Assembly: GCA_035946615.1 (NCBI GenBank)
Contig: DASYZB010000108.1
Location: 1-54,920 of the forward strand
Length of the DNA: 54,920 nucleotides
Direction of reading: 5' to 3'
Source of the DNA: Verrucomicrobiia bacterium
GTDB lineage: Bacteria > Verrucomicrobiota > Verrucomicrobiia > Limisphaerales > UBA8199
In this document: positions 8,993-16,394 of the stretch, one piece after another
Layout: each line of letters begins with the position of its first letter
Position numbering within the stretch: position 1 is the stretch's first letter
Translations under genes and position numbers: made by a program
Notes under the pieces: model-generated
Databases searched by the model: none
Told to the model about the DNA's origin: nothing
Seen by the model: only the letters and a program-made list of their open reading frames with translations

Positions 8993-9694
8993 CTAAGGCT
9001 GCTTTTGTATTGTTTCTGCGACCGGGCGCAGCCCTGCCTCGGTCTCGATGATGCCTTTGGCAATGGCGTGCCGGGTCAACCCGGCGACATCGTGAATCCC
9101 CAGTTTGTTCATCACCTGCTGGCGGTGTTTCTCGACTGTCTTGATGCTAATGCACAGTTCAGCCGCAATTTGTTTGTTCGCCCGCCCTTCGGCAATCAGT
9201 TGCAGCACCTCGGCCTCGCGCGTGGTGAGATAATCCGTTCGTCTTTTGACCGGCTGCCCTGTAACGAAGGCGTCGCGGCATTGGTCGCGCAAACGTTTGG
9301 CAATGGCCGGGCTGAAAAAGGCGTTGCCGCGGAAGGTTTCACGGATGGCTTTGAGCAAGTCATTGGCGGCGGTCTGCTTGACCAGGTAGCCCACAGCGCC
9401 CGCTTCCGTGACCTGCTGAACGTACTCATCCTCGCAATACGAGGAGAGGATGAGCACTTTGGTCGAGGGCGCGGCCCGGGTGATTTGGCGTGTAGCCTCC
9501 AGGCCATTGAGCACGGGCATGGCAATGTCGATGACCGCTACGTCGGGCACAAGCTTCTTTACCTCCTGGACAGCCTGCCGCCCATTATCGGCCTCGCCAA
9601 CAATTTCGATATCCGGCTCCGCTGCCAGCAGGGCGCGGAGCCCTTGACGTACGACGATGTGGTCATCAGCTAATAAAACCTTGATTTTATGCAT
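8993..9694 (-). CDS. NarL/FixJ-type response regulator
   Basis: The ATG at 9694 follows an AGGAGAG ribosome site and gives 233 residues. The receiver domain spans residues 3-120. It has the acidic pocket ADD (residues 9-11), the phospho-acceptor Asp at about 56 (AVIDIAMP) and the conserved Lys near 106 (GYLVKQ). A LuxR-type helix-turn-helix covers about 155-215 (LTTREAEVLQLIAEGRANKQIA and then ISIKTVEKHRQQVMNKLG). It binds DNA once phosphorylated by a sensor kinase. No kinase gene is adjacent, so the partner is an orphan elsewhere. Its position suggests it may control the DUF3309/BON/PRC group, an inference only. Confidence 0.88.
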   Translation of the reverse strand: MHKIKVLLADDHIVVRQGLRALLAAEPDIEIVGEADNGRQAVQEVKKLVPDVAVIDIAMPVLNGLEATRQITRAAPSTKVLILSSYCEDEYVQQVTEAGAVGYLVKQTAANDLLKAIRETFRGNAFFSPAIAKRLRDQCRDAFVTGQPVKRRTDYLTTREAEVLQLIAEGRANKQIAAELCISIKTVEKHRQQVMNKLGIHDVAGLTRHAIAKGIIETEAGLRPVAETIQKQP

Positions 9695-9814
9695 AAATCG
9701 CTCTCCTGGGTTCGTGAATCTTTTTAACCTCATTCGAACCTAATGCCATTTTCTTTATGCGCCACCGATTTTGCCAAAAATTTTTTGCAGACGCGTAGTC
9801 AATGAGCCAATTTA

Positions 9815-12484
9815 ATGAACATGGGAAATTCCCGTCTGCTAACGACCGGTGTCGCGCTGATGCTGGCCCTGAATGGTTCCGGCGCGGCGCCGGATTTTGA
9901 TCAAAGCCAACTGCTTAGCCTGCCTGCGGTGGGATTTTCACGGTTGCGGGTTCTTTCACCCACGACCCTTGAACTGCTGCTGGTCACCACCAAAACACCA
10001 GGCTCGCCACCCACGGTCTGGAACTTTATCGATGCCAAAGGCCAGGCGCATCTGCCCGCCCCCGGGCAATTCCTTATCTCGGCTGCGGGCAAAACGCTCG
10101 GGGTCAAAGCCGTGGGTTTTAAGCGCCGTGTGTGTTATGCTCCATTCAAGCACTGGGATTTGCGCATCGCCAATTGGCTCTACTTGCAACTCGCCGAGCC
10201 AATCCAGGAAAATCAAACCGTCTCGGTCAGCAACCCCGGAGGCGCGCTTTGGAAGGAGCCCGCCCGATTTGTGGCGCGCAACGATCCGTTCCGGTGGTCG
10301 CCGGTCCTGCACGTGAATCAAACGGGCTATCTGACCGCTTATTCGAAGAAAGCCATGGTCGGCTATTTTCTTGGGAGCTTGGGTGAACTGGAATTGCAGC
10401 CCCAGACTGTCCAGCAGACGCGAACCGATCCCATGGCCTTTGAGGTTCTCGATTCCGCTTCCAATCGAGAAGTGTTTCATGGGCTACTTGCAGCGCGGCC
10501 AGACCACGGATTTCCCTTTAACTGCTATCAGCGTGTGTTCGAGGCTGACTTTACAGCATTAAAAGCACCAGGTGACTATCGGCTGTTCGTGCGTGGCCTG
10601 GGCACTTCCTTCCCGTTTCGCATTGGGGATGAAGTGGCTGGGGCGTTCGCAAGGACGTATGCGCTGGGCATCTATCATCAGCGTTGCGGCACGAGCAACG
10701 CCCTCCCATACACACGTTTTGTCCACGGCGCCTGCCACACCGCCCCCGCCGAGGTGCCTACAATGAGCGCGCGGTTTGAGTCGGTGAATGATTCGCTGGC
10801 TAAAGAGAGCGCGAACTATAAAGACAATCCGCGCCACACGGCGCCGCAATTGAAGAACGTTGCCGCCAGCCTCTATCCCTTTGTCAATCCCGGGCCTGTG
10901 GACGTGAGTGGCGGCCATCACGATGCCGGCGACTACAGCAAGTACACCATCAACAGCGCGGCATTCATTCATCATCTTGTTTTTGCAGCCGATGTCTTTC
11001 CTGGGGTTGCCGCCCTCGACAACCTGGGCTTGCCCGAAAGCGGAGACGGCAAGAGCGATGTCTTGCAGGAGGTGAAATGGGAGGCTGATTTCCTGGCCAA
11101 AATGCAGGACGCGGATGGCGGCTTTTATTTTCTGGTTTATCCGCGAGACCGTGAATATGAGGACAACGTTCTGCCCGATCACGGCGATCCGCAGGTGGTT
11201 TTCCCAAAAACAACAGCAGTCACCGCAGCCGCCACCGCAGCCCTGGCCCAATGCGCCTCCTCGCCGAAATTCAAAGCCCTGTTTCCCGAGGCTGCCGCGC
11301 TCTACCTGAAGAAGGCGCGGCTGGGCTGGTCGTTCTTGATGAAGGCCATTGCCAAATACGGCAAGGATGGCACTTACCAGAAAATTACCCATTATGGCGA
11401 TGAATTCATGCATGACGACGAGCTGGCCTGGGCGGCTTGCGAGATGTACCTGGCAACGGGCGACAAGGATTGTGAGAAAAGGCTCAGCGACTGGCTGAAC
11501 CCGTCGGATCCCAACACGCGGCGATGGGGTTGGTGGCGTCTCTATGACTCCTATGGATGCGCTATCCGCAGCTACGCCTTTGCGGTAAAGAGCGGGCGGG
11601 TCAAACCCGGGCAGCTCAATCCGCTGCTGCTCGAGCAATGCCAGGATGAAATTGATGCCGACGGCCAGGACCAACTCCAGCGCGCCGAGGCCAGCGCCTA
11701 TGGGACCAGTTTCCCTATCGAGACCAAGCGCGCTATGAGCGCGGGTTGGTACTTTTCAAGCGATGCGGCGTTCGATTTGGCGGTAGCCTATCAACTGGAT
11801 TACCCGGTTAAGAGAGACCCACGCCCAAAACTGCTCGAGGCGCTGCTGAGCAATCTCAATTACGAAGAAGGCTGTAATCCGGTGAACGTCACCTACCTGA
11901 CCGGCCTGGGATGGAAACGGCAGCGGGAAATTGTGGACCAGTATGCCCAGAACGATCGGCGGGTGCTGCCTCCCACGGGCGTTCCCTTGGGCAATATCCA
12001 GGCCGGATTCGGTTGGAATTCAACTTACAATTCCGAATTGGATGAGCTGAGCTTTCCACCCGACGGCGCCCAGGACTCCCCGTATCCGTTTTATGATCGA
12101 TGGGGCGACGGGTTCAACTTAAGCCAGGAGTTTGTCATTGTGAACCAGGCGAGGGCCTTGGGTTACCTGGCGTGGCTGATGGCGCAGACCCCTTTGAAAA
12201 GCCAACCCTGGAAACCGATTCCGGGCCGCATTGCCGGCGTGCCCTCTCTCCCATCCAAGGCTGCCAAGGTCGTGGCGAGCCTTTCAGCCTCGGGGATCGA
12301 TCTTTCCTCGGCTCGCATCGTATGGGAGGCCAATGATCAGCAGCCGGTCTTAGGCCAAACTTTCACTCTCCATCCTGGCCTCTCCGGTCTGCAATGGCTT
12401 GAAGCCGAGGCCCAACTGCCCGATGGCCGGCGAATCTTTGCCGTTCGCGACGCGGCGCATCCGCAATTAACACCGGGGCTTTAG
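9815..12484 (+). CDS. secreted glycoside hydrolase family 9 protein with N-terminal Ig-like domain
   Basis: The product is 889 residues with an N-terminal signal peptide (residues about 5-25). An immunoglobulin-like CelD_N domain lies near residues 165-260, starting HVNQTGY. The GH9 (alpha/alpha)6 barrel follows from about 280. Its catalytic-base motif GGHHDAGDYSKY lies near residues 363-374. Also visible are LNYEEGCNPVNVTYLTGLG near 685, the expected position of the GH9 active-site histidine segment, and a terminal GFNLSQEFVIVNQARALGYLAWLMA, where the acid Glu is expected. GH9 enzymes hydrolyse cellulose or related beta-glucans and, in some cases, exo-chitosan substrates. An extra beta-rich domain closes the protein. 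The ATG at 9821 is an alternative start. Confidence 0.85.
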   Translation: MNMGNSRLLTTGVALMLALNGSGAAPDFDQSQLLSLPAVGFSRLRVLSPTTLELLLVTTKTPGSPPTVWNFIDAKGQAHLPAPGQFLISAAGKTLGVKAVGFKRRVCYAPFKHWDLRIANWLYLQLAEPIQENQTVSVSNPGGALWKEPARFVARNDPFRWSPVLHVNQTGYLTAYSKKAMVGYFLGSLGELELQPQTVQQTRTDPMAFEVLDSASNREVFHGLLAARPDHGFPFNCYQRVFEADFTALKAPGDYRLFVRGLGTSFPFRIGDEVAGAFARTYALGIYHQRCGTSNALPYTRFVHGACHTAPAEVPTMSARFESVNDSLAKESANYKDNPRHTAPQLKNVAASLYPFVNPGPVDVSGGHHDAGDYSKYTINSAAFIHHLVFAADVFPGVAALDNLGLPESGDGKSDVLQEVKWEADFLAKMQDADGGFYFLVYPRDREYEDNVLPDHGDPQVVFPKTTAVTAAATAALAQCASSPKFKALFPEAAALYLKKARLGWSFLMKAIAKYGKDGTYQKITHYGDEFMHDDELAWAACEMYLATGDKDCEKRLSDWLNPSDPNTRRWGWWRLYDSYGCAIRSYAFAVKSGRVKPGQLNPLLLEQCQDEIDADGQDQLQRAEASAYGTSFPIETKRAMSAGWYFSSDAAFDLAVAYQLDYPVKRDPRPKLLEALLSNLNYEEGCNPVNVTYLTGLGWKRQREIVDQYAQNDRRVLPPTGVPLGNIQAGFGWNSTYNSELDELSFPPDGAQDSPYPFYDRWGDGFNLSQEFVIVNQARALGYLAWLMAQTPLKSQPWKPIPGRIAGVPSLPSKAAKVVASLSASGIDLSSARIVWEANDQQPVLGQTFTLHPGLSGLQWLEAEAQLPDGRRIFAVRDAAHPQLTPGL

Positions 12485-12701
12485 CCCTTTGGGGTCTCGC
12501 GCCAGATAGCTCTGCTGTATTCACCCACTTTCTCCTGCTGTGGGCGCAGCGTACGGTCTTCATCGGCGAAAGCTTAGTTGCACCGATTTAACAAACAAAA
12601 GCCGCTCCTGGCAGGGCGGCAAAGAGGAGTGCGACCAAGCGGAGCCATCAAACGATGGAACGGAACCGAATCGGATGAATGGGAGTGGGATTAGTCCTGC
12701 A

Positions 12702-13934
12702 ATGAAACTGCTTTTCGTTCATCAACACCTCGGCGAATTCGGGGGTGCCGAGACTAATATTCACCTGACTTCGGGTGAATTGCGCCGGCGGGGGCACTCA
12801 CTCAGCCTGCTCTATGAGAGCGGCACAGGCCGCGATGAAGCGGCGTGGCGTGAGATTTTTTCTGATTGCTATGGTTTGGCCAGACCGGCCAATCGCGAAA
12901 AGATCGAGGCGGTTTTAGACCAAGTCCAGCCGGAAGTGATATACCTGCACAAAATGGCCGGGCTGGATGTTTTGGAGCTGTTGCTCGACTCTGGCATTCC
13001 CATCGTGCGGATGGTCCACGATCACTCCTTGTACTGCATGCGCGAGTACAAATACAATTACTTCACACGCAACATCTGCACTCGCCCGGTATCGGGTTTT
13101 TGTATCTTTCCCTGCCTGGGGTCGCTGGTTCGAAGCCGGGAGCGGTCCGGATTGCCGGTTGCCTGGCGCAGCTATGCCGCCAAAAAACGCGAGGTGCGCC
13201 TCAACCAGCAATGCGCCCGGTTGATCGTCTATTCCCACTATCTGAAAGGGGAATTGGTTCAAAACGGATTTGATCCGGCTAAGATCGAAGTGTGTGTTCC
13301 GATGAGAGTTCGAGTCAATGAGCGGATGACCACCAACTTCAGCGAGCGCAACCTGCTGCTGTTTGTAGGTCAGATCATCCGGGGCAAAGGGGTTGATGTC
13401 CTGTTACGGGCCTTGGCGCGGGTGCGCACGCCCTTTCAGTGCGCCATTGTCGGAGACGGCAATCATCGGCGGTCTTGCGAAAAGCTATGCGCTAAACTCG
13501 GCTTGAATGGCCGGGTCCAATTTCATGGCTATGTGCCCCCCTCCCAACTGCGGAATTATTACCTCAACGCAAGCGTGTTCCTGATGAGTTCGCTTTGGCC
13601 CGAGCCCTTCGGCATGGCCGGCCCCGAAGCGATGTGTTACGGCGTGCCAGTCGTGGGGTTTGATGCCGGCGGCATCCGGGAATGGTTAATCGATGGCCAC
13701 AACGGCTATCTGGTCCCCTGGAACGATACGGCGGCCTTTACTGCGCGCATCGACGAGTTGCTTGTCAATAAAGACCGCGCCAGGCAATTGGGCAACCGGG
13801 CCAAGGACTGGGTCAAACGCTACGATGCTCCAAAGCAAATTGATATTTTGGAGAACGCCTTCCGGCGCGCCGCGCACCAGGAGCAGACCTTGTTGCCGAA
13901 TTCGATGCCGGCGCCAGTTTCCCTTTGTTTATGA
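12702..13934 (+). CDS. GT4-family glycosyltransferase, exopolysaccharide cluster
   Basis: The start at 12702 places the canonical first strand at the N-terminus (MKLLFVHQHLGEFGGAETNI) and gives 410 residues. An ATG at 12675 in the same frame is possible. The GT-B fold shows a C-terminal donor-binding half beginning near LLFVGQIIRGKGVDVLLRAL. The GT4 signature EPFGMAGPE (the EX7E motif) lies near residue 303, followed by AMCYGVPVVGFDAGG. The middle of the N-terminal domain is unusually rich in cysteine (CMREYK, NICTRPVSGFCIFPC). It probably adds a sugar from an activated donor to a lipid-linked glycan on the cytoplasmic side. It overlaps the next gene by ATGA, so the two are translationally coupled. 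Confidence 0.88.
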   Translation: MKLLFVHQHLGEFGGAETNIHLTSGELRRRGHSLSLLYESGTGRDEAAWREIFSDCYGLARPANREKIEAVLDQVQPEVIYLHKMAGLDVLELLLDSGIPIVRMVHDHSLYCMREYKYNYFTRNICTRPVSGFCIFPCLGSLVRSRERSGLPVAWRSYAAKKREVRLNQQCARLIVYSHYLKGELVQNGFDPAKIEVCVPMRVRVNERMTTNFSERNLLLFVGQIIRGKGVDVLLRALARVRTPFQCAIVGDGNHRRSCEKLCAKLGLNGRVQFHGYVPPSQLRNYYLNASVFLMSSLWPEPFGMAGPEAMCYGVPVVGFDAGGIREWLIDGHNGYLVPWNDTAAFTARIDELLVNKDRARQLGNRAKDWVKRYDAPKQIDILENAFRRAAHQEQTLLPNSMPAPVSLCL

Positions 13935-14656
13935 ATGATCCGATTCAAGATTCTCTTTTGCGGCGCTACGCCGCCGCCCAAACCAGCCGTGGCCGCCTCT
14001 TGCTCAAGCTGCACCTGCTCCAGCAACGCCTGCGGGCGCAGTGGTTTATTTATGGCGCGGACCTGGTAAAGCGCGGCTTTGACGTTCTGGTTAGCGCGTT
14101 TTTCCTGCTCCTGCTTAGTCCGCTTTTTGGTCTGATCGCCCTTGCGGTTTGGGTCGAGGATGGCGGCGCCATCTTTTTCGCCCAGACGCGAGTAGGCCGG
14201 TATGGGCGCCCGTTCAAGATGTATAAAATCCGCTCGATGTGCCTCGATGCCGAGCAGCGGCTCGAGGAGGTCTGGAAGCGCAATCAGCACAAAGAAGGAA
14301 TCACCTTCAAAATCAAGGATGACCCGCGCATTACGCGGGTTGGAAAGTGGTTGCGGAAATACTCCTTTGACGAGCTGCCTCAGCTTTATAATGTCCTCAT
14401 TGGCGACATGTCGCTGGTCGGCCCGCGCCCGCCCGTTCCCCGCGAGGTGGCCATGTACTCGCTGGCCGACCGGCGCCGGCTCGCCGCCCGCCCGGGCATT
14501 ACCTGCGTTTGGCAGATCAGTGGCCGCAGCGAAATCGATTTTTCCGGCCAGGTCAAACTCGACGTGGATTACATCGAAAAGCAAAGCTTTTGGATGGACC
14601 TACAGATTCTGGCCCGAACGGTCCCCGCAGTTATGTCAGGAAAAGGCGCTTGCTAA
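13931..14656 (+). CDS. undecaprenyl-phosphate sugar (priming) transferase
   Basis: The product is 241 residues from the ATG that overlaps the preceding stop (ATGA). It is the short, C-terminal-domain form of the WcaJ/WbaP/EpsL family. One membrane hairpin spans residues 36-58 (KRGFDVLVSAFFLLLLSPLFG). Then come RVGRYGRPFKMYKIRSM, the signature DELPQLYNVLIGDMSLVGPR near residue 145-164, and RPGITCVWQISGR near 183. These enzymes move a sugar-1-phosphate from a nucleotide sugar to undecaprenyl phosphate and so start repeat-unit assembly. It is the committing enzyme of this cluster. An N-terminal extension of about 30 residues precedes the membrane segment. Confidence 0.92.
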   Translation: MNDPIQDSLLRRYAAAQTSRGRLLLKLHLLQQRLRAQWFIYGADLVKRGFDVLVSAFFLLLLSPLFGLIALAVWVEDGGAIFFAQTRVGRYGRPFKMYKIRSMCLDAEQRLEEVWKRNQHKEGITFKIKDDPRITRVGKWLRKYSFDELPQLYNVLIGDMSLVGPRPPVPREVAMYSLADRRRLAARPGITCVWQISGRSEIDFSGQVKLDVDYIEKQSFWMDLQILARTVPAVMSGKGAC

Positions 14657-15528
14657 TGAAGCCACTATTGATTTGTCCCACTCAACGTCCTCCAGTGAAG
14701 CTCCTATCGGATTCAGGTCCTCTGGCGGCCTTGCCACTGCTGGGTCAAAGCCTGCTGGAATATTGGCTTTCCTACTGGGCGCTCGCAGGAGCGCGGGAGG
14801 TGCTTCTGGTGGTCCACGAGTGTCCCGAAACAATCTGCGCTTTAGCTGGAACAGGAGCGCGTTGGGGCTTAAAGCTCAAGACAATTGTCGAATCGCGCGA
14901 GCTGACCCCAGCGCAGGCCTTATTAAAATTCGCACCCGAGTTGGACCCAGCCCCGGCGCCAAACAGCGTTGTGACCCTCGACCATTTTCCGGGGGTTCCC
15001 GAGAGGCCGTTGTTTGCGAGTTACGACAGTTGGTACAAGGCGCTGGTCGAGTGGATGCCCTGCGCGCTCACCCCGGACCGAGTCGGCGTACACCAGGCGC
15101 GCCCTGGGGTTTGGGTCAACGCCCAGGCCCATATCGCCCCCCAAGCCCAATTGCGCCCGCCGTGCTGGATCGGACGGCACGCCTTGATTGGCGCCGGAGC
15201 AACAATCGGTCCCGGCAGCATCATCGAGGACGGGGCGTTCGTCGAGCCGGGCGCTGAGATCATCCAAAGTTGGGTCGGGCCGGACACATTCGTCGGGAAG
15301 TTTGCGCGATTGGCCCATTCCTTGGCCCGGGGGAACACTTTAATTGACTGGCAGAGCGGCAGCTCGACGATGGTGCCCGACCCGTTTCTTTTGTGCGCCT
15401 TGCGTACACCCAAACAGCGGCGCACTGCCGGCTGGCTCGCCCGGCTCAACCAGCTTTACGCGCGCGGTAAAGGTGAGAGCGGTCTGGCCTGGAAAGGCCT
15501 CTTGCTCAATAGGAGAGCTGACGGATGA
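14656..15528 (+). CDS. nucleotidyltransferase/beta-helix protein of the exopolysaccharide cluster
   Basis: The ATG at 14656 shares a base with the preceding TAA, giving 290 residues. The N-terminal half is a Rossmann-like domain of sugar-1-phosphate nucleotidyltransferase type (PLLGQSLLEYWLSYWALAGAREVLLVV). It lacks a recognisable G-x-G-T-R-x-x-P-x-T/K loop at its start. The C-terminal half is a left-handed beta-helix with hexapeptide steps (IGRHALIGAGATIGPGSIIE, then GAFVEPGAEI). The arrangement is that of GlmU or GlgC-like enzymes. With the nucleotide loop missing, it may be a regulatory or acyl-transferase relative rather than an active pyrophosphorylase. It overlaps the phosphatase gene by ATGA. 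Confidence 0.65.
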   Translation: MKPLLICPTQRPPVKLLSDSGPLAALPLLGQSLLEYWLSYWALAGAREVLLVVHECPETICALAGTGARWGLKLKTIVESRELTPAQALLKFAPELDPAPAPNSVVTLDHFPGVPERPLFASYDSWYKALVEWMPCALTPDRVGVHQARPGVWVNAQAHIAPQAQLRPPCWIGRHALIGAGATIGPGSIIEDGAFVEPGAEIIQSWVGPDTFVGKFARLAHSLARGNTLIDWQSGSSTMVPDPFLLCALRTPKQRRTAGWLARLNQLYARGKGESGLAWKGLLLNRRADG

Positions 15529-16379
15529 TTATCTCCCCGCATGCACTGGGCGTGAGGCTCAGCCAGGTTGCCGAGCCGGACAGCGCCAATGTCGCAGCCT
15601 TTGAGGAGGCGATTGGCAGCTTGCTCACGGCCGCTCCTGTTCAAATCGACATCGGGCATGAACTGCAGCTCGCCCGTTCGATTCAAGAGTCGTTTCTGCC
15701 CATAAATTTTCCCCCATTGCAGAGCTTTGACCTGGCCGGCTTCTGCCGGAATGCGCATCAGGTGGGCGGTGATTTTTACGATGTGTTGCCTGTTGCTTCT
15801 GACTCCCTCCTGTTGCTCGTCGCCGATGTGATGGGCAAAGGAATCCCCGCTGCCCTTTTTGCAGCAACACTCCGCGCTTTAATCCGCTCCCTGGCCGAGT
15901 GGACCCATAGCCCCGCCGAGTTGCTGGCGCGCGCCAACCGCCTGATGTTCCAGGACCTCTCCCGGGTTGATATGTTCGTCACAGCCCAGGTTGCTCTGCT
16001 GGAAACCTCCGCGCGGCGTCTGACCATCGCCAGCGCCGGCCATTGCCCATTGTTGGTGGCAGATGCCCTGGGCGAAATCAAGGCCCTCTCGCCCGATGGC
16101 ATTCCCATCGGCATCGATGCAAACGCCGCATTTAAGGAGCAGAGTCTTTTACTGACAACCGGAGGCTGCGCCCTTCTTTATAGCGACGGTGTCACTGAAG
16201 CTCAAAATCCGATGGGTGAGTTTTTCGGCCAGGCCGGCCTCGAGCAGCTTCTTCTCGAAGCCGTCGGCCAGACGCAAAGCGCGGCCAGCGTCAAAGAGAA
16301 CTTGCTCTCCATGCTGACTCTGTTCCAAGCCGGAACGCAGCCAAGAGATGATCAAACCTTCCTGGTTCTGGCCGGTTGA
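15525..16379 (+). CDS. PP2C/SpoIIE-type serine phosphatase, last gene of the exopolysaccharide cluster
   Basis: The product is 284 residues. The SpoIIE/RsbU-like catalytic domain covers about residues 70-284. Metal-binding motifs are present: GGDFYDV near residue 82, VADVMGKGIPAALFAA near 103, ASAGHCPLLV near 170, YSDGVTEAQNP near 223 and a final DDQTFLV. The N-terminal 45 residues are unlike known sensor domains, and a helical linker (ELQLARSIQESFLP) joins them, as in RsbU-type proteins. These enzymes dephosphorylate phosphoserine on anti-sigma-antagonist or other regulatory proteins. Its start codon overlaps the stop of the nucleotidyltransferase-like gene, so it is expressed with the glycan enzymes, which suggests that it controls polysaccharide output. 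Confidence 0.85.
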   Translation: MIISPHALGVRLSQVAEPDSANVAAFEEAIGSLLTAAPVQIDIGHELQLARSIQESFLPINFPPLQSFDLAGFCRNAHQVGGDFYDVLPVASDSLLLLVADVMGKGIPAALFAATLRALIRSLAEWTHSPAELLARANRLMFQDLSRVDMFVTAQVALLETSARRLTIASAGHCPLLVADALGEIKALSPDGIPIGIDANAAFKEQSLLLTTGGCALLYSDGVTEAQNPMGEFFGQAGLEQLLLEAVGQTQSAASVKENLLSMLTLFQAGTQPRDDQTFLVLAG

Positions 16380-16394
16380 TAGCCGGAGGGCCCT

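Noticed and set aside
10559-11674. 371-residue minus-strand frame inside the GH9 gene
   Set aside because: It is a shadow of a GC-rich coding sequence. The plus strand carries the GH9 motifs.
14202-15257. 351-residue plus frame across the sugar-transferase and nucleotidyltransferase genes
   Set aside because: It is out of frame with both conserved genes, and its composition is Arg/Ser/Ala-rich as expected for a shadow.
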